64,000 nucleotides of DNA from an uncultured Oscillibacter sp. Lineage in GTDB: Bacteria > Bacillota > Clostridia > Oscillospirales > Oscillospiraceae. Every line of letters starts with the position of its first letter. The first letter of the stretch is position 1. The stretch lies in NCBI GenBank assembly GCA_905200545.1, contig CAJKKQ010000006.1:62001-126000 (forward strand). The letters run 5' to 3'. Below, in pieces: positions 33,617 through 41,471 of this stretch. Under the pieces are notes generated by a model that saw only the letters and a list, made by a program, of their open reading frames with translations, did not search any database and was not told the DNA's origin. The position numbers were made by a program, and so were the translations under genes.

Positions 33617-34258
33617 ATGAAGATCGAAGGAGTAAAGCTGCGGCTCTATGCCGTGACGGACCGGGCCTGGGCGGCGGACGAGGACGCCCTTATGGACCAG
33701 ATCGCCGCCGCCATCGACGGCGGTGCAGGCATCGTGCAGCTGCGGGAAAAGCATTTGGATCACGACGCCTTTTTGAAAGAGGCGGAGCGCTTTGTGGCGC
33801 TGTGCCGGGAAAAGGGCGTCATCAGCATCATCAACGACGCGGTGGACATCGCCGCCGCCGTGGGCGCCGACGGAGTCCATGTGGGCCAGTCGGACCTGGC
33901 GGCAGGCCGGGCCCGGGAGGTCCTGGGACCGGACAAGCTCATCGGGGTCTCCGCCCACTCCGTGGAAGAGGCCCTGGCGGCCCAGGCCGCCGGCGCGGAC
34001 TATCTGGGCGTTGGGGCCGCCTTTGTGACGGGCACCAAGGCCGACGCCGCTCCCATCTCCCGGGATACCATCCGGGCCATTACAGCGGCGGTGGACATCC
34101 CCGTGGTGGCCATCGGCGGCATCAGCCGGGACAACATCACGGAGCTTGCCGGCTGCGGATTGGACGGTGTGGCGGTGGTCTCCGCCCTCTTCGCCCAAAA
34201 GGATGTGAAGACGGCGGCCAAGGAGCTTTACGCCCTCTCGGAGTCCATCGCCCGGTAA
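33617..34258 (+). CDS. thiE: Thiamine-phosphate synthase
   Basis: 213-aa TIM-barrel enzyme joining HMP-pyrophosphate and thiazole phosphate into thiamine phosphate. Typical motifs: LYAVTDR, GAGIVQLREKHLDHDAFL, INDAVDIAAAVGADGVHVGQSDL, GVSAHSVEEA, YLGVGAAFVTGTKADAAP and VVAIGGI. The ATG at 33617 has AAAGGA 6 nt upstream; the longer frame start lies in the terminator region and is rejected. It is first in the right-hand thiamine operon. Confidence 0.96.
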   Translation: MKIEGVKLRLYAVTDRAWAADEDALMDQIAAAIDGGAGIVQLREKHLDHDAFLKEAERFVALCREKGVISIINDAVDIAAAVGADGVHVGQSDLAAGRAREVLGPDKLIGVSAHSVEEALAAQAAGADYLGVGAAFVTGTKADAAPISRDTIRAITAAVDIPVVAIGGISRDNITELAGCGLDGVAVVSALFAQKDVKTAAKELYALSESIAR

Positions 34259-34278
34259 GGGCTTTTTACATCGTCCTC

Positions 34279-34370
34279 ACTCGGCGAAAGCCCCGCTTTC
34301 GCCGAAGAAGGAGGAAATTCCCCGTCCGGGGTCGCTTTCCGCGGCAGCGGGAAGCGGAGCGGTAAGGGAA
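34279..34370 (+). repeat. Tandem structured repeat, copy 1 (between thiE and thiD)
   Basis: First copy of a ~92-nt direct repeat. It contains an 11-bp hairpin TCGGCGAAAGC (34281-34291) / GCTTTCGCCGA (34295-34305), an AAGGAGGAAATT segment that looks like a ribosome site, and a second hairpin GCTTTCCGC / GCGGGAAGC. It ends with GCGGAGCGGTAAGGGAA. No open reading frame of note. Confidence 0.8.
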
Positions 34371-34388
34371 AACGCAACTCCCGTCCCA

Positions 34389-34481
34389 ACTCGGCGAAAG
34401 CCGTGCTTTCGCCGAAGAAGGAGGAAATTTCCCGTCTTGCGAAGCTTTCTGCGATAAGCGGGAAGCGGAGCGGTAAGGGAA
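34389..34481 (+). repeat. Tandem structured repeat, copy 2
   Basis: Second copy, 18 bp after the first. The 11-bp hairpin arms (34391-34401 / 34405-34415) are identical while the loop changed from CCC to CGT. In the second hairpin, arm changes keep pairing through G-U wobbles (GCTTTCTGC / GCGGGAAGC). The AAGGAGGAAATT block and the GCGGAGCGGTAAGGGAA end are retained. Confidence 0.8.
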
Positions 34482-34565
34482 ATTTCCGACGTGCGGTACA
34501 TTGGGGGCACCACCTTGTATCGCTTTATAAAATCAATGGCTGTGCACAAGAGAAAGGAGAACAAC

Positions 34566-35363
34566 ATGAAAACAGCATTGACAATCGCTGGAAGCGATTC
34601 CAGCGGAGGCGCCGGGATCCAGGCAGACATCAAGACCATGACGGCCAACGGCGTATTCGCCATGAGCGCTGTCACGGCCCTCACTGCCCAGAATACCACC
34701 GGCGTCACAGACATCCTGGAGGCTACGCCCTCCTTCCTGGCAGCGGAGCTGGACGCCGTGTTCACCGACATCTTCCCCGACGCGGTGAAGATCGGCATGG
34801 TCTCCTCGGCGGACCTCATTCGTGTGATTGCCCAGAAGCTGCGCCAGTACGGCGCGGGGCACATCGTGGTGGACCCGGTGATGGTGGCCACCTCCGGGGC
34901 AAAGCTTTTGAAGGACGATGCCCGGGAGACGCTGATGGAGGAGCTGCTGCCTCTTGCGGAGGTGGTGACGCCCAACATCCCGGAGGCAGAGCTCCTTGCC
35001 GGCATGACCATCACCTCTCCTGCGGACATGGAGACCGCCGCCCGCACCATCGGCGAGCGGTACGGCTGCGCCGTGCTCTGCAAGGGCGGCCACAATCTCA
35101 ACGACGCCAACGACCTTTTGTGGAAGGACGGCACCCTCCGCTGGTTCAACGGACGGCGCATCGACAACCCCAACACCCACGGCACCGGCTGCACCCTCTC
35201 CAGCGCCATTGCCTCCAACCTGGCCAAGGGCTATGACCTGGAGACGGCAGTGGAGCGGGCAAAGGCCTTTCTCTCCGGCGCCCTGGCGGCCCAGCTGGAT
35301 CTGGGCCACGGCTCCGGCCCCATGGACCACATGTTTGGGCTCAGAGGGGAGTTTGTGGAATGA
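34566..35363 (+). CDS. thiD: Hydroxymethylpyrimidine / phosphomethylpyrimidine kinase
   Basis: 265-aa ribokinase-fold enzyme that phosphorylates HMP twice to HMP-pyrophosphate. Motifs: TALTIAGSDSSGGAGIQADIKTM, VKIGMVSS, HIVVDPVMVATSGAKLL, TPNIPEAELL and the C-terminal NTHGTGCTLSSAIASNLAKG. GAAAGGAG sits 7 nt before ATG. It overlaps thiT by ATGA. It completes the pyrimidine branch for salvaged HMP supplied by CytX and TenA. Confidence 0.96.
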   Translation: MKTALTIAGSDSSGGAGIQADIKTMTANGVFAMSAVTALTAQNTTGVTDILEATPSFLAAELDAVFTDIFPDAVKIGMVSSADLIRVIAQKLRQYGAGHIVVDPVMVATSGAKLLKDDARETLMEELLPLAEVVTPNIPEAELLAGMTITSPADMETAARTIGERYGCAVLCKGGHNLNDANDLLWKDGTLRWFNGRRIDNPNTHGTGCTLSSAIASNLAKGYDLETAVERAKAFLSGALAAQLDLGHGSGPMDHMFGLRGEFVE

Positions 35364-35971
35364 TCTCTTCTGTCATCACTGCCGTGTTCGCGGTGGCCTA
35401 TTTGCTGGCTACGGTGATTTTGTGCAGAGGGGTGAAGCTCAACGCCAGGGCATTGTGCCTGGGAGGCGTGATCTGCGCATTGACGTTGGTGCTGGCCACC
35501 ATCCGCATTCCCCTGCCCACGGGCTCCAATATCACCTGCGGATCCTGGATCCCCCTGATGCTGCTGGCGCTGGTGTATGACTACCGGCTCGCCATGCTGA
35601 CGGGCTGGGTGTGCGGCATTCTTGCCATGATCCTGATCCCCGGCTGGCAGGCAGTCCACTGGGCACAGATTTTCGTCCAGCAGCTGGTGTGCTTCTCCTG
35701 CCTGGGCTACGCCGGCGTCTTCGGCAGCGACAAGCGCTGGAAGATCCTGTGCGGCATGGCCCTGGCGGTGGCCATCCGCTGCGTGGGCCACGTGCTCAGC
35801 GGCGTGATCTTTTACTCCCAGAACGCCTGGGACGGCTGGGGCGCCTGGGGTTACAGCCTGGCCTACAACTCCTCCCGTCTGGTGGAGGGGATCCTCAGTA
35901 TCCTCATTGTGTCGCTGCTGCCCCTGAAACTCATGCGGCGGAGCATGCGCAAGGAAGGAGGCGTGGCATGA
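35360..35971 (+). CDS. thiT: ThiT, energy-coupled thiamine transporter S component
   Basis: 203-aa membrane protein with six helices. LCLGGVICALTLVLATIRIPLPTGSNITCGSWIPLMLLALVYDYR and the C-terminal GWGAWGYSLAYNSSRLVEGI resemble ThiT, the S component that binds thiamine and uses the general ECF module. It overlaps both neighbours by 4 nt (ATGA), a sign of tight co-translation with thiD and tenA. The ECF ATPases are not in this window. Confidence 0.88.
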   Translation: MISSVITAVFAVAYLLATVILCRGVKLNARALCLGGVICALTLVLATIRIPLPTGSNITCGSWIPLMLLALVYDYRLAMLTGWVCGILAMILIPGWQAVHWAQIFVQQLVCFSCLGYAGVFGSDKRWKILCGMALAVAIRCVGHVLSGVIFYSQNAWDGWGAWGYSLAYNSSRLVEGILSILIVSLLPLKLMRRSMRKEGGVA

Positions 35972-36630
35972 GCACGGTAGAAAGACTCTTGAAAGCAACG
36001 GAGGATATCTGGGCAGGGTATCATGAAAAGCCCTTTGTCCAGGGGCTTAAGGACGGCACCCTGGATGTGAAGAAGTTCCGCCGCTACATCATCCAGGACT
36101 ACTGGTATCTCATGGACTATACCAAGGTGTTTGCCGTGGGCGTGGCCAAGAGCAAGAGTGTGGAGGTCATGAAGCTCTTCGCCAAGTACATCCAGGCCAT
36201 CCTGGACGGCGAGGTCAACGTCCACAACGGCTATATGGCCGACTTCGGCATCACCCAGGAGGAGCTGGACCACACTCCCATCGCCCAGGATAACCGCTCC
36301 TATACCTCCTATATGCTCAGCGTAGCCTACAAAGGCGGCGAGGCCGAGGTGCTCACCGCCATCTTCTCCTGCGCCTACAGCTACGAGGTCATCGCCCGCC
36401 GGATCGTGGAAGAGCGCCCGGATGCCCCCAACCATCCCCTGTACGGCCGCTGGGTGCGGGGCTATATCACCGAGCGCTACACCGGGAATAATGTGATCCT
36501 CAAGGACATGCTGGAACGTCTGACGGCGGACTATACGGAAGCCCAGCTGCGGGAGCTGGAGGAGATCTTCACCGCCTGCTCCCGGTACGAGGCCTCCTTC
36601 TGGGACATGGCCTGGGAGGAGCGGGACTGA
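35968..36630 (+). CDS. tenA: TenA-family thiaminase II / aminopyrimidine aminohydrolase
   Basis: 220-aa all-helical enzyme that hydrolyses amino-HMP from degraded thiamine to HMP for salvage. Motifs: HEKPFVQGLKDGTLDVKKFRRYIIQDYWYLMDYTKVFA with active-site Tyr/Asp, and CAYSYEVIARRI carrying the catalytic Cys. The C-terminus contains the conserved Glu region (YEASFWDMAWE). It overlaps thiT by ATGA. It feeds ThiD in the pyrimidine branch. Confidence 0.95.
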   Translation: MSTVERLLKATEDIWAGYHEKPFVQGLKDGTLDVKKFRRYIIQDYWYLMDYTKVFAVGVAKSKSVEVMKLFAKYIQAILDGEVNVHNGYMADFGITQEELDHTPIAQDNRSYTSYMLSVAYKGGEAEVLTAIFSCAYSYEVIARRIVEERPDAPNHPLYGRWVRGYITERYTGNNVILKDMLERLTADYTEAQLRELEEIFTACSRYEASFWDMAWEERD

Positions 36631-36675
36631 GCGCCCGCTGCTGCGCGAACAGGCTATCGTGAGAAAGGAGTAGAT

Positions 36676-37851
36676 ATGAAAAAGACCTCTACCTTCCAAA
36701 ACAGTCTCATCTGGTTCGGCGCCGGTGTCTCCCTGGCGGAGATCCTCACCGGCACCTCCTTTGCCCCTCTGGGCATGGCCAAGGGCTTTGCCGCTATCGT
36801 CCTGGGACACATCATCGGCTGCGCCCTCTTTTTCCTGGCGGGCCTCATCGGCGGCCGCACCGGCCGCAGCGCCATGGAGACGGTGAAGATGTCCTTCGGC
36901 CACACCGGCGGCCTCCTCTTCGCCTTTTTGAACGTCCTCCAGCTGGTGGGCTGGACCGCCATCATGATCTATGACGGGGCCCTGGCCATCGGCGGCATCT
37001 TCGACGCCGGGCGCTGGATCTGGTGCCTGGTGATCGGCGGGCTCATCATCGTGTGGATCCTGGTGGGCATCACCAACCTGGGGCTCATCAACAAGATCTC
37101 CATGGCGGCCCTGTTTATTCTGACATTGGTGCTGTGCAAGGTGATCTTCTTCTCCGGCGCTCCCGCAGGGGGCGACCTGGGCGAGGCCATGAGCTTCGGC
37201 GCGGCGGTGGAGCTGGCGGTGGCCATGCCCCTTTCCTGGCTGCCGCTGATCTCCGACTACACCCGGGAGGCGGAAAAGCCCTTCCAGGCCACCCTGGCCA
37301 GCACCCTCACCTACGGGGTGGTCTCCTGCTGGATGTACGTCATCGGCATGGGCGCCGCCATCTACACCGGGGAGTACGACATTGCCCAGATCATGGTGAA
37401 GGCGGGCCTGGGTATCGCCGCGTTGGTGATCCTGGTGCTCTCCACCGTCACCACCACCTTTCTGGACGCCTGGTCCGCCGGCATCTCCGCCGAGTCCCTG
37501 AGCAGCAAGCTCAACGGAAAGTGGACGGCGGTGGTGGTCAGCGTGGTGGGCATCGCCGGGGCCGTTCTCTTCCCCATGGACGACATCACGGGCTTCCTCT
37601 ACCTCATCGGTTCCGTGTTCGCCCCTATGATCGCCGTGCAGATCGCCGACCACTTCCTGCTGCGCCGGGATTCCTTCGGCGTGAGCTTCGATGTGCGCAA
37701 CCTCATCATCTGGCTGGTGGGCTTCATCCTCTACCGGCTGCTGATGAATGTGGATATCGTGGTGGGCTACACCCTGGTGGACATGGTCATCACCGTGGCG
37801 CTGTGCCTCATCGTGGACCGCCTGGTCCCCAGGAAGGCCGCGGCCAGATAA
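36676..37851 (+). CDS. cytX: CytX, putative hydroxymethylpyrimidine transporter
   Basis: 391-aa permease of the nucleobase:cation symporter-1 family with about twelve helices. FGAGVSLAEILTGTSFAPLG at the N-terminus and the 12-TM pattern with PLSWLPLISDYTREA match CytX, found in TPP-regulated operons and thought to import HMP. AAAGGAG lies 5 nt before the ATG. It is last in the thiamine salvage operon, before an unusual cluster of hairpins. Confidence 0.92.
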   Translation: MKKTSTFQNSLIWFGAGVSLAEILTGTSFAPLGMAKGFAAIVLGHIIGCALFFLAGLIGGRTGRSAMETVKMSFGHTGGLLFAFLNVLQLVGWTAIMIYDGALAIGGIFDAGRWIWCLVIGGLIIVWILVGITNLGLINKISMAALFILTLVLCKVIFFSGAPAGGDLGEAMSFGAAVELAVAMPLSWLPLISDYTREAEKPFQATLASTLTYGVVSCWMYVIGMGAAIYTGEYDIAQIMVKAGLGIAALVILVLSTVTTTFLDAWSAGISAESLSSKLNGKWTAVVVSVVGIAGAVLFPMDDITGFLYLIGSVFAPMIAVQIADHFLLRRDSFGVSFDVRNLIIWLVGFILYRLLMNVDIVVGYTLVDMVITVALCLIVDRLVPRKAAAR

Positions 37852-37865
37852 ACGGCATTCCCTTT

Positions 37866-37895
37866 CGCCCGGGACGGCATGCGCCGTCCTGGGCT
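37866..37895. repeat. 30-nt hairpin repeat, copy A
   Basis: Palindromic CCCGGGACGGC ATGC GCCGTCCTGGG, 15 nt after cytX. It matches copy B at 38058-38087 except for one T/C change that breaks a stem pair, and it lacks a following T-run. Confidence 0.75.
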
Positions 37896-37963
37896 CAGCC
37901 TGTCGAAAAAGTCTTTTCGACAGGCTGAGCAAGTTTTTTGAAACTTTTTTGAGTTTCAAAAAA
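37893..37963. repeat. Two adjoining inverted repeats
   Basis: A 17-bp perfect stem starting GCTCAGCCTGTCGAAAA (37893-37909), complement at 37914-37930, is followed by AAG and T6. The T-run itself begins an 11-bp stem TTTTTTGAAAC (37934-37944) / GTTTCAAAAAA (37953-37963). Either could terminate the cytX transcript. A third small stem GGAACCC / GGGTTCC follows at 37983-38001. Confidence 0.75.
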
Positions 37964-38057
37964 CGATTGATTCAAAACGAAAGGAACCCCTCCTGGGTTC
38001 CTCTCGTAACTCTCTTCCTTCCCGTCGCGCAAGATCTCCGGTTTGATCGACAGTCTC

Positions 38058-38093
38058 CGCCCGGGACGGCATGCGCCGTCCCGGGCTTTTTTC
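38058..38093 (+). terminator. Hairpin repeat copy B with T-run (terminator)
   Basis: Perfect 11-bp stem CCCGGGACGGC / GCCGTCCCGGG with loop ATGC, followed by C and T6. It duplicates copy A, 192 bp upstream. The gene-free stretch 37852-38310 holds only these hairpins. Confidence 0.8.
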
Positions 38094-38310
38094 GCGTCCG
38101 GTGGACGGTTTTCGCCTGTGAACGTCACCATCCGTCCACTTCCTGCCGGAATTTCCAAAATCCATGAAAAATCTCCCCGCTGTCGACACGTTCAGACAGA
38201 ATCCACCGCCCCAAATGTGTATGATACAGAGGAAACATCAATATCTTGTGGAGCCGGAGAGACTGCGCGCCCAAGATGACGCGCTGCCTTCCCAGAAAGG
38301 ACGGACGAAT

Positions 38311-38463
38311 ATGGAACCCATCTCCAAGGAATACCTGCTGCTGTTCAATGCCATCACCGACGCCCAGGAGAGCCTGGACCGGATCCGCGCGGAGCTGCTG
38401 TGCGCCCAGCAGCGGGCGGAGGAGCTGTATCTGGCGCAGAGCGGAGAACGGGAAACGGCGTAA
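38311..38463 (+). CDS. Small conserved-looking protein (50 aa)
   Basis: Short helical protein MEPISKEYLLLFNAITDAQESL...LLCAQQRAEELYLAQSGERETA, which reads as one amphipathic helix or a helical hairpin. The longer frame start at 38164 has no ribosome site. The ATG at 38311 has AAAGGA 9 nt upstream. I recall similar short proteins in Oscillospiraceae, but the function is unknown. It precedes nfo by 76 nt. Confidence 0.65.
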   Translation: MEPISKEYLLLFNAITDAQESLDRIRAELLCAQQRAEELYLAQSGERETA

Positions 38464-38539
38464 GAGCGGCGTGTTGCATTTGCCTGTGGCACCGGGGAAG
38501 CAAATATGGTATCCTTGAGAAAAAACACCGGAGGGACCT

Positions 38540-39373
38540 ATGCTGCACATCGGATGCCACCTGTCCTCCTCCAAAGGCTTTGCGGCCATGGGCCGCCAGG
38601 CTCTGGAGCTGGGGGCGGATACCTTTCAGTTTTTCACCCGCAATCCCCGGGGAAGCCGGGCCAAGGACCTGGACGCGGATGACGCCGCCGCCCTGGTGAC
38701 GCTGCTCCGGGAGCGGGGCTTTGCCCCCATCGTGGCCCACGCCCCCTACACGTTGAACCTCTGCGGCGCCAAGGAGGAAAACCGCGCCTTCGCCCAAGAG
38801 ACCATGGCGGACGACCTCGTGCGGCTGGAGCACGTCCCCGGCCAGCTCTATAACTTCCACCCCGGCAGCCATGTGGGCCAGGGGATCGAGGCGGGCATCA
38901 CCTTCATCGCCCAGGGCCTCAATGCAATCCTCCGCCCGGACCAGTCCACCACGGTGCTGCTGGAGACCATGGCGGGCAAGGGCAGCGAGGTGGGCGGCCG
39001 CTTTGAAGAGCTCCGGGCCATTTTGGACCGGGTGGACCTGGGAGAGAAGATGGGCGTGTGCCTGGATACCTGCCACGTCTGGGACGCCGGGTACGACATC
39101 GCGGGAGACCTGGACGGCGTGCTGACGGAGTTCGACCGCATTGTCGGCCTGGAGCGGCTCCGGGCCATCCACTTGAACGACAGCAAGAACCCCCTGGGCA
39201 GCCATAAGGACCGCCATGAGCGCATCGGCGAAGGCTGCATCGGCCTGGAGGCCTTGTCCCGGGTGGTGCGCCATCCGGCATTGCGGGAGCTGCCCTTCTG
39301 CCTGGAGACCCCCAACGACCTTGCCGGCTACGCCCGGGAGATCGCCCTCATGCGCACCCAGGCAGAGGCCTGA
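38540..39373 (+). CDS. nfo: Endonuclease IV (AP endonuclease)
   Basis: 277-aa TIM-barrel enzyme with three zinc ions that nicks DNA at abasic sites. Motifs: [78 protein letters not shown] and the C-terminal LETPND. All zinc ligands appear present. GGAGGG sits 4 nt before ATG. A strong terminator follows. It is partly redundant with exonuclease III at 2.8 kb. Confidence 0.96.
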   Translation: MLHIGCHLSSSKGFAAMGRQALELGADTFQFFTRNPRGSRAKDLDADDAAALVTLLRERGFAPIVAHAPYTLNLCGAKEENRAFAQETMADDLVRLEHVPGQLYNFHPGSHVGQGIEAGITFIAQGLNAILRPDQSTTVLLETMAGKGSEVGGRFEELRAILDRVDLGEKMGVCLDTCHVWDAGYDIAGDLDGVLTEFDRIVGLERLRAIHLNDSKNPLGSHKDRHERIGEGCIGLEALSRVVRHPALRELPFCLETPNDLAGYAREIALMRTQAEA

Positions 39374-39388
39374 GCCAAAGAAAAAACG

Positions 39389-39428
39389 ACCCCGCCCCTA
39401 CGGATTCCTCCGTGGGGGCGGGGTTTTT
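39389..39428. terminator. Terminator of nfo
   Basis: Long GC stem starting ACCCCGCCCC (39389-39404) with one mismatch, complement at 39409-39424, T5 tail and A6 in front, so it also suits the convergent gene. Confidence 0.85.
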
Positions 39429-39455
39429 CATGCAGAAATCCGGTTTTGAATCCGC

Positions 39456-39878
39456 TCAGGGTCTCTTGCGGTGCATAAGGCGGTACACCAGCCATCCCGG
39501 CAGCGCCCCGGCCAGGAGCCCGCCGCAGTAGATCATGGCATAGAGCAGGGAAAATCCCATGGCCTCCGGGTTATAGTGCCCGGTGATGCGGGAAAAGAAT
39601 TTTGTCACCGGGTGCAGATCCTGGCCCATCAGGAACAGCGCGATGAGAAACAGGATCAGAATGCACACTGCTTTCCACAGCCGCAGCCCCCGGCGCTTGA
39701 GAAAAAACGCCATCAGGGCGGAACCTGCCAGCGGAAAGGTAAACAGCATCAGCAAGGAGAGCGGTGTATTTGCACTGAGCAGGTAGCCGATGACGGTCGC
39801 CAGGGCGAAGGTCAGGGCGGCGGTGAGCAGGTTGCCCAGCACCGCCAGAGCCAGGTCTTTCCACGTCCAGGACTTCAT
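39456..39878 (-). CDS. Hypothetical membrane protein (140 aa)
   Basis: Four predicted transmembrane helices (residues ~10-33, ~40-60, ~67-85, ~110-135) and a basic C-terminus (YRLMHRKRP). No family recognised. AAAGGAGG lies 5 nt before the ATG. It follows the amidohydrolase gene by 30 nt on the same strand, so the two are probably co-transcribed. Confidence 0.75.
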   Translation of the reverse strand: MKSWTWKDLALAVLGNLLTAALTFALATVIGYLLSANTPLSLLMLFTFPLAGSALMAFFLKRRGLRLWKAVCILILFLIALFLMGQDLHPVTKFFSRITGHYNPEAMGFSLLYAMIYCGGLLAGALPGWLVYRLMHRKRP

Positions 39879-39908
39879 GATTCCCTCCTTTGGGCGGCGG
39901 CTGAGGGC

Positions 39909-41267
39909 TCAGGGCCGGGCGAGGTACTCCCGGCACACCCGGTTGGCTTCCTCCGAAACGGCCATCTCATCCACCGTGGTGAGGTGTCCCTCCCGGACCA
40001 CGATCCGGCCCTCCACCACCGTGTAATCCACGGGGCCCCGGAGGCCCACGGTGCCCAGCACGTCGGCGGGACTTTCTCCGGCGCCGGCCAGCTCCAGGCG
40101 GCGGGCATCCACCAGGAAGAAGTCCGCCCGGCGGCCCACTTCCAATGCGCCGATGTCCTCCCGGCCCAGCAGCCGGGCGCTGCCCCGGGTGGCCAGTTTC
40201 AGCACCTGATACCCGGAGGGGGCCTTTTCGCTGGAGGTGAGCCGGTGGAGGAGGTACGCCACCCGCAGCTCCTCCATGAGAGAGGAACCGTCGTTGGAGG
40301 CGGAGCCGTCCACCGCCAGACCCACGGGGACCCCTAGGGAGAGCATTTCCGGCACCCGGGCCACGCCGGAGGCGAGCTTCATATTGGAGATGGGGCAGTG
40401 AGCAACGCCGGTGCCTGTCCGGGAGAGCTCCCGCAGCTCCTCATCGTTGAAGTGGATGCCGTGGGCGTACCAGACGTCGCTGCCGGTCCAGCCCAGAGAG
40501 GCCATATACTCCAACGGCCGGACGCCGAAGTGGGCCAGGGTGTAGCGCTCCTCGTCCTTCGTCTCGCACAGGTGGGTGTGGAGCCGCACCCCGTACTGCC
40601 GGGCCAGGATGGCGCTCTGGCGCAGCAGCTCGCCGCTGACGGAGAAGGGGGAGCAGGGGGCCAGCACGATCTGGCGCATGGAGCCGGGCCGGGGATCGTG
40701 GTAGGTTTCGATGATCCGGGCGGAGTCCGCCATGATTTCATCCACCGTCTGCACCACGCTGTCCGGGGGCAGTCCTCCGTCCTTCTGGGAGAGGTCCATG
40801 CTGCCCCGGGAGGATACCATCCGGATGCCCAGCTCCTCCGCGGCGGAGAGCTGCGCGCCGATGAGGTCCCCGGCCCCCGCCGGGAAGACGTAGTGGTGGT
40901 CAAAGCAGGTGGTGCATCCGTGCTTCAAGAGCTCCCCCATGCCGGTGAGGGCGCTGCAGCGCACCACCTGTTCATCCAGGTTCTTCCAGATCTCGTACAG
41001 GGCCGTCAGCCAGTCGAACAGCTCCAGGTTTTGCACCTGGGGCAGGTTCCGGGAGAACACCTGGTAGAGGTGGTGGTGGGTGTTGATGAGGCCCGGATAG
41101 CACCAGTAGTGGCTGCCGTCCAGGACGGTGTCCGCCTCGCAGGCAAGGTTCGGCCCCAGAGCCGCAATGACGCCGTCCCGGCACAGAAGGTCCACCTGCT
41201 GGAGCACCCGGTCGCCGTCGTCGCAGGTGACGGCGGTATGGAAGTTGCGAATCAGCAAAGACGCCAT
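39909..41267 (-). CDS. Amidohydrolase, probable 8-oxoguanine deaminase
   Basis: 452-aa enzyme of the ATZ/TRZ-like amidohydrolase group. Metal ligands are seen in GLINTHHHLYQ, HTHLCETKDE and HGIHFNDEEL, and the catalytic Asp in GLAVDGSASND. The segment SSRGSMDLSQKDGGLPPDSVVQT resembles proteins annotated as 8-oxoguanine deaminase, which turn 8-oxoguanine into urate. Other substrates in this group (s-triazines, guanine) remain possible. AAAGGAG lies 11 nt upstream. Divergent from the sigma-54 regulator; their shared intergenic region holds a palindromic motif. Confidence 0.82.
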   Translation of the reverse strand: MASLLIRNFHTAVTCDDGDRVLQQVDLLCRDGVIAALGPNLACEADTVLDGSHYWCYPGLINTHHHLYQVFSRNLPQVQNLELFDWLTALYEIWKNLDEQVVRCSALTGMGELLKHGCTTCFDHHYVFPAGAGDLIGAQLSAAEELGIRMVSSRGSMDLSQKDGGLPPDSVVQTVDEIMADSARIIETYHDPRPGSMRQIVLAPCSPFSVSGELLRQSAILARQYGVRLHTHLCETKDEERYTLAHFGVRPLEYMASLGWTGSDVWYAHGIHFNDEELRELSRTGTGVAHCPISNMKLASGVARVPEMLSLGVPVGLAVDGSASNDGSSLMEELRVAYLLHRLTSSEKAPSGYQVLKLATRGSARLLGREDIGALEVGRRADFFLVDARRLELAGAGESPADVLGTVGLRGPVDYTVVEGRIVVREGHLTTVDEMAVSEEANRVCREYLARP

Positions 41268-41427
41268 GGGGGATCACGCTCCTTTGTAACAATACGCCCG
41301 GTTTCCCGGAGATGACGGTTGATTTGAAAATGATCCTATCACCAGTGTACGGGAGATGGGACAAAAGGTCAAGGAGAGCTGAAAAAAGAAGTCCCAAACA
41401 GCCTTGCCAAATGACGAAAAGTATGGG

Positions 41428-41460
41428 AAACTGGTTTAAGAAACAGGTTATAACCAATTT
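41428..41460. promoter_or_regulatory. Candidate binding site of the sigma-54 regulator (site 1)
   Basis: AAACTGGT (41428-41435) and TATAACCAATT (41449-41459), the second overlapping the palindrome GGTTATAACC. Both words recur at 43489-43532, upstream of the -24/-12 promoter. Confidence 0.5.
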
Positions 41461-41471
41461 GGGAGGCGGCT

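Noticed and set aside
35863..37959. 698-codon minus-strand open frame over tenA and cytX
   Set aside because: Antisense shadow. His/Asp/Gly-rich composition typical of reversed GC-rich coding sequence.
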